Below are positions 6,526 through 12,733 of a stretch of DNA of 12,733 bases, piece after piece. The position numbers and the translations under genes are program-made. Within the stretch, counting starts at the first letter, position 1. Each line of letters opens with the position of its first letter. The stretch lies in the NCBI GenBank assembly GCA_005881995.1, contig VBHV01000108.1, positions 1-12,733 of the forward strand, given 5' to 3'. This DNA comes from Chloroflexota bacterium. GTDB taxonomy: Bacteria; Chloroflexota; Ktedonobacteria; Ktedonobacterales; Ktedonobacteraceae. The notes below the pieces were generated by a model that saw only the letters and a list, made by a program, of their open reading frames with translations, did not search any database and had not been told where the DNA came from.

Positions 6526-8166
6526 ATGCATTACGACCCAAACACATCACCGACTCCCATTCGCCCGCGCCCGGCGCGCCCGCGTCTGATAGGCATGGAC
6601 AACAGTGAGCAGGATCAGTATACGACTCCCAAGGCGGAGAAGGGAACCGTTACGCCGACTTCCTCCCCTTCACCATTCAATGATGTCGCCATGCAGCCTA
6701 CTGTCTCCATGGAATCTATGCAAACCAGGACCAGGGCATCAATCCCTGGAAAGCCCCAGTTTTCTTTCAAAGCAGGGCAGTACACCGGTGATATCAGTAA
6801 ACAGAGTACATCGCGCCTTATGCAGCTCAGTGGTATGATGCCCGCCGTCAGGATCCCAACACAAAACGGGCAGGGCAGTCTACCAGTAACACCAGCGCGC
6901 CTGAGCACCGACCAGGAAGAAGGCTACTGGCCCTTTGGTATTCAGCAGACGGGCGCGTTGCCCGTCGTCAACCTCTACGGGCGTGAACCTTTCGGACGCA
7001 TTCTCCCGCCAATTCCCTCCGCGGAAGCAGCCGCCATTCCCGTAGCGCCGTTCACCAAACCTCCAGACTCCCTGCCAGCCTGGAAAGCGCTGCTCAATTC
7101 ACCGGCAGCGAAGGTTGCCATCGGCCTTCTTATCGGCATTGGCCTCTTATTCCTGGTGGCGCATTTTGTCGACTTGCCGACCACCGTTTCGATCTTGCGC
7201 CAGAACCTGACGACGCCGAAAGGCATTGCCCTTGCGCTGCTTTCTGGCGTCGCCTTCCTGCTCGCCTTTTCCATTCGCGGCGTGCGCTGGAAGCTGTTCC
7301 TGAATCCCGTCGGCAAAGTCAGTACCTTCAAAGCCATCCAACTCTTCCTGGTGGGCATCTTCCTGAATTTCTTGCTGCCCATACGCGGAGGTGAAGTGGC
7401 AAAAAGCCTCATGCTCAAACGCATCGCCAATATCCCCGTCAGCAAATCGCTGCCCACCGTCGCCATGGATAAAGCCCTGGATTTGATGCCGGCCCTCTTC
7501 ATCATGGCAATTGTGCCCTTTCTGGGCGTGCAGATGGACATCAAACTCTGGATTGTCCTGGCCCTGGTCGGAGGATTACTTGTCGGCCTCATCTTTTTCA
7601 TTGCCCTGGCTGCCTGGAAGCGCGCTGCCGCCATCATGCTGCTCCAGAGAATGACCGGAATGCTGCCGAAATCTATCGCTGGCAAGATCGAAGGATTCGC
7701 CACCGGCTTTGTGGACTCGCTCTTGATGGGCGCCAGCCAACCGCGCATCTTTGTCCCGGCAGTATTGCTGACGATCGTCGCCGTTATCTTCGATGGCCTG
7801 TTCGCCTTCCTCGCCTTCTGGACCATCGGGTTCCCCATATCGTTTGGCACCGCCATCTTTGGCTACACCGTCTACAACATGTTCTATATCCTGCCCACTC
7901 CTCCCGGACAGGTTGGCAGCAACGAGGCCGTGGGCCTGCTTGTTTTCACGGGGCTATTGCACCTGCCAGCCGATAAAGTGACCGCCATGTTCGTCTTCTC
8001 CCATCCCTTTGCCGCTCTGCTTATGACGATTACTGGTATGGGCTGCCTCAGCGCGTTGGGGCTGAAGCTTTCGAGCGCCATGAAGGTGCAGACCGAGGGA
8101 GAGAGCGCGATGCTGCCAGAAGGGAAGCAGGGACAGGAGTCACGGGGGTTGCCTTTGAAGGTGTAG
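6526..8166 (+). CDS. YbhN/AglD-type flippase-like membrane protein (LPG synthase TM domain family)
   Basis: A 546-residue polytopic protein. Residues 1-190 are low-complexity, rich in Pro, Ser, Thr and Gln, with no membrane segment. From about 194 on there are around eight helices carrying the hallmarks of the lysylphosphatidylglycerol-synthase TM-domain family (PF03706): RGVRWKLFL (251-259), LPIRGGEVAKSLMLKR (284-299), AMDKALDL (313-320) and PTPPGQVGSNE (457-467). Members include YbhN, AglD and the N-terminal half of MprF, thought to move or handle lipid-linked molecules. The soluble MprF synthase half is absent. Start: ATG 6526 with TGAGG (6516-6520) 5 nt upstream. It closes the + strand run of envelope genes. 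A gap of 66 bp separates it from the epimerase, with no clear promoter. The N-terminal QTGALP (141-146) echoes the GT-C protein. Confidence 0.88.
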   Translation: MHYDPNTSPTPIRPRPARPRLIGMDNSEQDQYTTPKAEKGTVTPTSSPSPFNDVAMQPTVSMESMQTRTRASIPGKPQFSFKAGQYTGDISKQSTSRLMQLSGMMPAVRIPTQNGQGSLPVTPARLSTDQEEGYWPFGIQQTGALPVVNLYGREPFGRILPPIPSAEAAAIPVAPFTKPPDSLPAWKALLNSPAAKVAIGLLIGIGLLFLVAHFVDLPTTVSILRQNLTTPKGIALALLSGVAFLLAFSIRGVRWKLFLNPVGKVSTFKAIQLFLVGIFLNFLLPIRGGEVAKSLMLKRIANIPVSKSLPTVAMDKALDLMPALFIMAIVPFLGVQMDIKLWIVLALVGGLLVGLIFFIALAAWKRAAAIMLLQRMTGMLPKSIAGKIEGFATGFVDSLLMGASQPRIFVPAVLLTIVAVIFDGLFAFLAFWTIGFPISFGTAIFGYTVYNMFYILPTPPGQVGSNEAVGLLVFTGLLHLPADKVTAMFVFSHPFAALLMTITGMGCLSALGLKLSSAMKVQTEGESAMLPEGKQGQESRGLPLKV

Positions 8167-8180
8167 GGACTACCGTCCCT
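8163..8180. terminator. GTAGGG-type hairpin across two converging stop codons
   Basis: GTAGGGACTACCGTCCCT forms a 6-bp stem (AGGGAC 8165-8170 with GTCCCT 8175-8180) and a TACC loop. The TAG inside GTAGGG is the stop of the flippase-like gene (8164-8166), and the CTA in the loop region (8170-8172) is the stop of the methyltransferase on the other strand. A TTT follows on the + strand only. It could act as a weak two-way terminator, but it also belongs to the GTAGGG palindrome family seen in other gaps. Confidence 0.5.
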
Positions 8181-8889
8181 TTGTCGCATATCCGATGTAC
8201 GAGATGCCCTTGAACCAGCCTGGCCCCATTTTGAAGCGACCATGAACGAAGCCACGCGGCATGAATCCCCTCAATTCGCGTACCTGTAAGCCACTGGCGG
8301 TGAGCAGACCGGTAAGTTCAGGCGGTTTAATAAATTGGTGGTAGTTGTGAATGCCGGGTTTGAGGCCGCCGCTTGGGAAATGTTCTCCGTACCAGATGAG
8401 TATGGCTCGCGCCAGCAGCGTGCGATTGATGGTATCGAAGACGAAGACGCCGCCGGGCGCGAGTACGCGTGCAACCTCGGCAATAGTGGCCTTCAGGTTG
8501 CCGACATGCTCTAGCACATCAAGGGAGACAATGACCGAGAAGCTGCCGTCAGCGAAAGGCAGGGACTCCGCGACTGCCTGTTCATAAAATATGTTCTGCC
8601 CCAGGCCCTGCTGCCGGGCGTGGATGCGCGCAGTTTCTAACGCGCCCTCCGCGGGGTCTATACCCACCATGACCGCCTTGCGCCGTGCCAGGTCTTCGCA
8701 GATCAAGCCGCCGCCACATCCGACTTCGAGAATTTCCTGCTGTGCCAGCGCGCCCATGCCAAAGACCCTGCTGACGCAGGATTCGATGTAATCGCAGCGA
8801 TCAACCGTCATCTGGTAGAGAAAGCAGCCCTTATCCCACCAGTCAAAGTTGGCGAAGATTTCGGATTGTGGACGTTTGCGTTTGAACAT
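8170..8889 (-). CDS. Class I SAM-dependent methyltransferase, UbiG-like
   Basis: A 239-residue cytoplasmic methyltransferase. It shows motif I ILEVGCGGG (53-61), motif II with the ribose-binding acidic residue in VMVGIDPAEGAL (73-84), post-motif DVLEHV (124-129) and motif III APGGVFVFDTINRT (144-157). The N-terminal FDWWDKG and the PGG...xNRT block resemble UbiG-type O-methyltransferases of quinone synthesis, and the length is near the usual 240. An O-methyl transfer to a lipid, quinone or glycan intermediate is likely; the substrate is not readable. Start: ATG complementary to 8887-8889 with AAGGAG (8901 to 8896 on the minus strand) 6 nt upstream. Own promoter at 8958-8929. It converges on the envelope block, 3 nt between stops, so it is not in that operon. 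Confidence 0.88.
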   Translation of the reverse strand: MFKRKRPQSEIFANFDWWDKGCFLYQMTVDRCDYIESCVSRVFGMGALAQQEILEVGCGGGLICEDLARRKAVMVGIDPAEGALETARIHARQQGLGQNIFYEQAVAESLPFADGSFSVIVSLDVLEHVGNLKATIAEVARVLAPGGVFVFDTINRTLLARAILIWYGEHFPSGGLKPGIHNYHQFIKPPELTGLLTASGLQVRELRGFMPRGFVHGRFKMGPGWFKGISYIGYATKGR

Positions 8890-8928
8890 GGGGGTCTCCT
8901 TCGTGCAAGCTTTGGCTTCATATTTATG

Positions 8929-8958
8929 ATTATAACGTTGCCTTATTGTGACTTACAA
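8929..8958 (-). promoter_or_regulatory. Probable sigma-70-type promoter of the methyltransferase
   Basis: Read on the minus strand, TTGTAA (8958-8953) and a perfect TATAAT (8934-8929) are 18 nt apart. The -10 box lies about 40 nt upstream of the start codon, leaving a short leader that carries the AAGGAG site. Confidence 0.6.
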
Positions 8959-9156
8959 CGTCTCTGTAAAAATACCTAAACGAGATGAGAGGACGTTTCG
9001 TAGTAGATTTGAGGCGATTTGATGGTAATCGCTGCAACTAAGTGTCTTGTACTTACGATTATATAGTGTGGGAGATATTTTTTCGTTGGGACGTGATTAT
9101 GGAAATGAACAAAAGGCATGTAGAGGTTTATCCATCGCGTCCCCCAGGGGGGAACG

Positions 9157-9165
9157 TGGTATAAT
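9157..9165 (+). promoter_or_regulatory. Extended -10 promoter of ffh
   Basis: TGGTATAAT (9157-9165) is a perfect -10 hexamer (9160-9165) with the TGn extension. No good -35 sits 16-18 nt upstream, which the extended -10 can make up for. A CCCCC-A-GGGGG palindrome (9141-9151) overlies the spacer/-35 region and could be an operator. The leader to the ATG at 9212 would be about 40 nt, with AGAGAGG at 9193-9199 as ribosome site. Confidence 0.65.
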
Positions 9166-9211
9166 TGGGGGAAATATACGCAACTAATACACAGAGAGGC
9201 AGAAGCAAGTA

Positions 9212-10726
9212 ATGGCAATGTTTGACAGTTTATCAAAACGTCTTGAGGGAGTTTTTACTAATCTTAGTGGGAAGGGCAAGCTGACCGAAGCCGATGTCGA
9301 GGAGGCCATGCGCGAGGTGCGGCTGGCGATGCTGGAGGCGGATGTCAGCCTGAAGCTGGTGCGGCAATTCGTTGAGCGTGTCAAGGCCAGGGCCATTGGC
9401 GCGGATGTGCTGGGCAGCTTCTCTCCGGCGCAGCAGGTGCTCTCCATTGTCAACGACGAGTTGATTGAGATGCTTGGCGGCGAGAGCCAGAATAAGCTTG
9501 ACCTGGGCGGCCCACCTCCTAATGTGATTATGCTGGTGGGTTTGCAGGGTTCTGGTAAAACCACCATGGCGGCCAAGCTTGCCAACTACCTGCGCAAGCA
9601 GCAGGGGCAGCGTCCACTGCTGGTCGCCGCCGACATGTATCGTCCCGCCGCCGTCCACCAGCTGCAGGTGCTGGGAAAACAGATTTCTGTCCCGGTCTAC
9701 TCGGAACCTGCAGGGGCGAATCCGGTCGATATCACTGTTCACTCGCTAGCCTATGCGCGCGAACAGGCTTTGACGGTCGTCATACTGGATACGGCAGGCC
9801 GCCTGAACATCGATGAGCGCATGATGCAAGAGGTCATCAGCATTCGCGGGCGGGTGCAGCCGCGTGAAGTGCTGCTGGTGGCCGATGCCATGACCGGTCA
9901 GGAAGCGGTGCGCGTCGCGGACGACTTCAACAAGGCCGTCTCGTTGACGGGCATGATCTTGACCAAAATGGATGGTGATGCTCGGGGTGGGGCGGCGCTT
10001 TCGATGCGCTCGGTGACCGGCGTCCCGATCAAGTTCATGGGCGTGGGTGAAAAAGTCGATGCGTTGGAGCCGTTCTATCCCGACCGTTTGGCCTCGCGTA
10101 TACTGGGAATGGGAGATGTACTTTCTCTGATCGAACGCGCGCAGGAAACCATCGACCAGGAAGAGGCGCTGAAGGCCCAGGCCAAAATGCAACAGGGCAA
10201 ATTTGACCTGGAGGACTTTCTCAATGCCATGCGCCAGTTGAAGCGTATGGGACCATTGCGTCAGGTCATGGAGATGATCCCTGGCTTCAATAAAATCGCA
10301 GCCACGCCCGATATGGAGGAGGCGCTGGAAGGGGATCAATTGAAACACGTGGAAGCGATAGTCCTTTCCATGACGCGAGAGGAACGACGCAATCCCGATA
10401 TCATCAATGGCAGTCGCAAGAAACGCATCGCGCGCGGCAGTGGCAGCACGCCGCAGGATGTGAACCAGCTGCTCGGTCAATTCGCAGAGATGCGCACCAT
10501 GATACGCCAGATGAGCAGCGGTAAAGGTCCCTGGGCGAAAATGGCCAGGCAATATGCCGGAAGCGGCGGGCTTCCCGGCATGCCCGATCTGGAGGGCCTG
10601 GGTGGAGCAGCTATGCCATCGCTCCCGCGACCATCTGGAGGAGGTCATAAGAGCGGTGGCAAGAAAACTGGCAAAGCAGCCCGCAAGGAAAAACGGAAAC
10701 ATAAAGCAAGGAGTGGTCGGAGGTAA
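9212..10726 (+). CDS. ffh: Signal recognition particle GTPase Ffh/SRP54
   Basis: A 504-residue SRP GTPase that binds signal sequences of nascent membrane proteins and the SRP RNA and docks with FtsY. N domain: about 1-95. G domain: G1 GLQGSGKTT (110-118), ADMYRPAAVHQL (140-151), G3 DTAGR (193-197), G4 TKMDGDARGG (251-260) and the closing GVGEKVDALEPF (277-288). M domain: about 325-445, Met-rich, with the RNA-binding helix region SRKKRIARGSG (401-411) and PQDVNQLLGQF (414-424). After this comes a Gly/Pro stretch and a strongly basic tail (about 478-504), making it some 50 residues longer than common Ffh proteins. Start: ATG 9212 is nearer the AGAGAGG site than the in-frame ATG 9218; either gives a normal N domain. 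The next gene starts 6 nt after the stop. Confidence 0.97.
   Translation: MAMFDSLSKRLEGVFTNLSGKGKLTEADVEEAMREVRLAMLEADVSLKLVRQFVERVKARAIGADVLGSFSPAQQVLSIVNDELIEMLGGESQNKLDLGGPPPNVIMLVGLQGSGKTTMAAKLANYLRKQQGQRPLLVAADMYRPAAVHQLQVLGKQISVPVYSEPAGANPVDITVHSLAYAREQALTVVILDTAGRLNIDERMMQEVISIRGRVQPREVLLVADAMTGQEAVRVADDFNKAVSLTGMILTKMDGDARGGAALSMRSVTGVPIKFMGVGEKVDALEPFYPDRLASRILGMGDVLSLIERAQETIDQEEALKAQAKMQQGKFDLEDFLNAMRQLKRMGPLRQVMEMIPGFNKIAATPDMEEALEGDQLKHVEAIVLSMTREERRNPDIINGSRKKRIARGSGSTPQDVNQLLGQFAEMRTMIRQMSSGKGPWAKMARQYAGSGGLPGMPDLEGLGGAAMPSLPRPSGGGHKSGGKKTGKAARKEKRKHKARSGRR
10719..10724 (+). promoter_or_regulatory. Ribosome site of the lipoprotein gene inside the end of ffh
   Basis: GGAGGT (10719-10724) lies in the last codons and stop of ffh, 8 nt before the ATG at 10733. 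This sets the start of the lipoprotein gene and suggests translational coupling to ffh. Confidence 0.7.
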
Positions 10727-10732
10727 TCCACT

Positions 10733-12377
10733 ATGCAGCGTAAGCGCTCATATCGCCTGATGCCAGCCATGGTGGTGTGCATGTTATTCGCATTTGTCAT
10801 GCTCACCAGTGGCTGTGGGGGAAGTCAACAATCGCAGCAGCAGGCAAGTCAGAACAAGACGCAGCTTGATGCGGCTCTTCAGCACGCCAGGAATATCGGC
10901 GTGCCGGATTCGTCTCTGCAACCTGTAATCAAGCAAGAACAACAACTGAGTAGTACGAGCGCCCCATCTACGCTCTTCGATGATTCACCGGCTACCACGT
11001 ACTATCTCAACCAGGCAAAAGGGTATCACCAGTTGCTGGTGCAATTGCAGGGCATTGTAACTAAAGTGACCGGGGATACGAGTACACTGGCCCAGATAGA
11101 TATGCAGCAGTTCCAGCGATCTCTCGCCAGGGCGCAAAAGTTGCAGGTGGGAAATATCTCGGCCTTTACTACAGAGTACAATAATGACCAGAATCTCCTC
11201 TCATCGGCTCACTATCCAAAAGACTATATTGCCGTCAGCAATGATGCCAGCAAAGCATCCCGCGCTTTGGACCTGTTAAGTTCAACCAATGCACAGCTGG
11301 TTCTGTTCGGCTCAGTACCAGAGCGATCTGGATACCCTCAATAGCATCACTACTCCTGCCGATTTCAGCAATCTCAGTTCGCTGATCGATGCCCAGTATC
11401 AGATGGCGGTGGTCAACTCTCTACAAACCTTGCCGTATGTGGGCAACGCCAAATTGAAAGAGTTTCAAAATCAGATAGATCTGCTGAAAACATACGGGTT
11501 GAATATTTCTGCTTACCAGAAGTTGTACAATGCCGATGCCCAGGCCATGCGCGGCGCTACGACGATTAATGATTACCTGACGGTTGCCCAAAAAATCGAC
11601 GCGGATGTCGCGAGCATGAATAACGATATGACGCAGGGAGCTGCCAGCTACCTGATCAGTGAGCTTGATCGCGAAGCGAATGCATGGGGACAGGCGCACC
11701 TTTACCATGATAAGTCCGATGGCAAGAACTATATTCTGGACTCAGGCTATACCATGAATGGCATTGGCTACTGGCTGCAACAAGAACTGGGCTGGGCATC
11801 GTATTCGGGCGATTACCAGTCGGTGTTGAATGATGAGAAGGACCAGTTCTTTAATTTCTCGATGATGCAGCAGGATTACAGCGATCCCACGCCGTACAAC
11901 CAGGTGCATGCGACCGATCTGCAAATGTTCCAGCATTACCCAAGCCTCCAACATGGAAAGGTGCTGATGGTTTCGATGGTTGAGCAGGTCATGCGTGTTT
12001 ACCAGGATGGGCAGCTCATTCGAGCTTTCTACGTCACTACCGGACGGGTAGAGCTTCCCTCGCTGCCAGGTTACTGGACACCGCTGGACCGCAAATCGCC
12101 GACGCAGTTCACTTCGACTGAGCCGCCGGGTTCTCCTTACTGGTATCCACCCACCCCGATTCATTATGCTATCCTGTATCACTCTGACGGGTACTTCGTC
12201 CACGATGCCTGGTGGCGTGTCAACTTTGGCCCCGGCACACAGTTCCCGCATTACGATACGGGCGGTGACGAGTCCTTCGCGGGCAATGGCAGCCACGGGT
12301 GTATCAATATGCAAGAGAACGATGCTGCATGGGTGTATGCCAATACCGATTGGAATACGCAGATAATGGTGTATTAA
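10733..12377 (+). pseudogene. Lipoprotein L,D-transpeptidase (YkuD), interrupted by a 1-nt frameshift
   Basis: Two frames make one protein. The first (10733-11344) has a basic start, a hydrophobic signal (about 10-26) and a lipobox-like LTSGC (Cys28), then Gln-rich helical sequence. The second (frame of 11289-12377) continues the helical part and ends in a YkuD domain: VEQVMRVYQDGQLIRAFYVTTG, FVHDAWW with its His (12201-12203), and the catalytic SHGCINM motif (12291-12311, Cys codon 12300-12302). YkuD enzymes make 3-3 crosslinks in peptidoglycan or attach proteins to it, outside the membrane. The frame 3 part is closed by a TAA at 11277-11279 and the first frame by TAG at 11342-11344, so the shift lies in between. 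Dropping one G of the GG at 11309-11310 restores VLFAQYQSD and a protein of about 547 residues. Both halves look well kept, so this is a recent mutation or a sequence error. Confidence 0.8.
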
Positions 12378-12410
12378 GCTGAAAAGTGTGATAGCGGTTC
12401 CAGCTTCCAG

Positions 12411-12578
12411 GGCGACCACGAAGGTCGCCTAATACGCATCAACCTAAGAACAAGCCCATCAACATCCGTAGGGGCGAGGGCGGTGGGGAGCGGAAGGGAG
12501 GGCCTTTATGGTCGCCCGCGGGGTGGGGGGTGATCGTGTTGCTTCGGTTGATGCGTATTGGGCGACCACCAAGGTCGC
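12411..12578. repeat. Large inverted-repeat element upstream of moaC
   Basis: Arms 12423-12444 and 12546-12567 are inverted copies over 22 bp with one mismatch (core AATACGCATCAACC against GGTTGATGCGTATT). Each arm also carries its own terminal hairpin: GGCGACC/GGTCGCC (12411-12417, 12423-12429) on the left and GCGACC/GGTCGC (12562-12567, 12573-12578) on the right. The roughly 100-bp centre is G-rich and holds another GTAGGGGCG (12468-12476) and a GGTCGCCC (12510-12517). It fills most of the 224-bp gap between the transpeptidase and moaC and has no coding capacity that I can see, so it resembles a MITE or a compound REP (BIME-like) element. Confidence 0.75.
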
Positions 12579-12601
12579 TTTGATATTTAGGAGCAGGATT
12601 A

Positions 12602-12733
12602 ATGGAGAATCAATCTGAAGGATCTATGCAATTGACGCACCTCGATGAGGGTGGGAATATTCATATGGTGGACGTGACGGATCGGCCAGAGACGGTGCGA
12701 GAGGCTGTCGCGAAGGCGAGGGTGCGCATGTCG
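12602..12733 (+). CDS. moaC: Cyclic pyranopterin monophosphate synthase MoaC (5' part only)
   Basis: The first 44 residues of MoaC, cut by the window edge. MoaC, with MoaA, turns GTP into cyclic pyranopterin monophosphate, the first intermediate of the molybdenum cofactor. After an eight-residue leader the sequence LTHLDEGGNIHMVDVTD (11-27) and ETVREAVAKARVRM (30-43) match the highly conserved MoaC N-terminus (LTHxDExGxxxMVDVxxKxxTxRxAxAxGxVxM). The catalytic residues lie further downstream, outside the window. Start: ATG 12602 with TAGGAG (12588-12593) 8 nt upstream. Confidence 0.93.
   Translation, partial: MENQSEGSMQLTHLDEGGNIHMVDVTDRPETVREAVAKARVRMS

Larger units (their letters stand above)
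8890..9211. other. Divergent intergenic region between methyltransferase and ffh
   Basis: About 320 bp, clearly richer in A+T than its flanks. It holds outward-facing promoters at both ends (8958-8929 minus, 9157-9165 plus). In the middle I see only weak structure: a 6-bp inverted repeat GCGATT (9014-9019) / AATCGC (9027-9032), and no convincing gene. I looked for a 4.5S/SRP RNA beside ffh and did not recognise its conserved apical-loop sequence. Confidence 0.6.

Noticed and set aside
6975..7856. Long minus-strand open frame opposite the flippase-like gene (also 3165-3845 and 9746-10702 opposite other genes)
   Set aside because: These lie antisense to strongly recognised proteins and their translations have no family features; they follow from the codon use of the real genes.
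8890..9211. Possible SRP (4.5S) RNA gene next to ffh
   Set aside because: I did not find the conserved GGAAG/AGCA-type apical-loop signature or a long hairpin.
8976..9236. Minus-strand open frame of 86 codons in the divergent gap
   Set aside because: It overlaps the ffh promoter and start, has no recognisable domain and lies in AT-rich DNA where chance open frames occur.
11289..12377. The catalytic half of the transpeptidase as an independent gene starting at ATG 11289
   Set aside because: No ribosome site, no signal peptide, and its first codons overlap the upstream frame; a single frameshift explains both pieces.
12376..12406. AAGCTG...CAGCTT inverted repeat as terminator of the transpeptidase gene
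   Set aside because: Only a 6-bp stem with a 19-nt loop and no T-run; it also overlaps the stop codon.

Overview
The window reads as ordinary chromosomal DNA of a moderately high-GC bacterium. My best guess is a filamentous Chloroflexota of the Ktedonobacteria type. This is an inference from three things: the small GTAGGG-tagged palindromes in the gene gaps, the long disordered Ser/Thr/Pro/Gln-rich N-termini on membrane enzymes, and the gene content. No rRNA, tRNA or other lineage marker is present to prove it.

Region 1 (1-8166, + strand) is a cell-envelope glycan or glycolipid block. It begins with the C-terminal end of a secreted glycoside-hydrolase-like protein. A membrane-bound family 2 glycosyltransferase follows, then an ArnT/PMT-type (GT-C) membrane glycosyltransferase with a roughly 210-residue disordered head. 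Next come a DUF362 protein carrying a two-cluster ferredoxin domain, an extended-SDR NAD-dependent epimerase/dehydratase only 3 nt behind it, and a YbhN/AglD-type (LPG synthase TM domain) membrane protein that also has a long disordered head. Together they look like sugar-nucleotide or lipid modification, sugar transfer at the membrane, and transport or anchoring of a lipid-linked product. The substrate cannot be read from sequence.

Region 2 (8163-8889, - strand) is a UbiG-like SAM methyltransferase that converges on the flippase-like gene; 3 nt separate the two stop codons. A divergent promoter region of about 320 bp (8890-9211) separates it from ffh.

Region 3 (9212-12733, + strand) is housekeeping and envelope: ffh (the SRP GTPase), then 6 nt later a lipoprotein L,D-transpeptidase (YkuD) gene broken by a single-base frameshift near 11309, then a 224-bp gap with a large inverted-repeat element, then the start of moaC (molybdenum cofactor synthesis), cut by the window edge.

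The most distinctive non-coding signal is a set of palindromic elements, most starting or ending in GTAGGG/CCCTAC, in five gene gaps (450-554, 1836-1892, 4188-4308, 8163-8180, 12378-12601). They range from simple hairpins to a nested cruciform and a roughly 170-bp inverted-repeat structure. I saw no transposase, CRISPR array, phage gene or defence gene.
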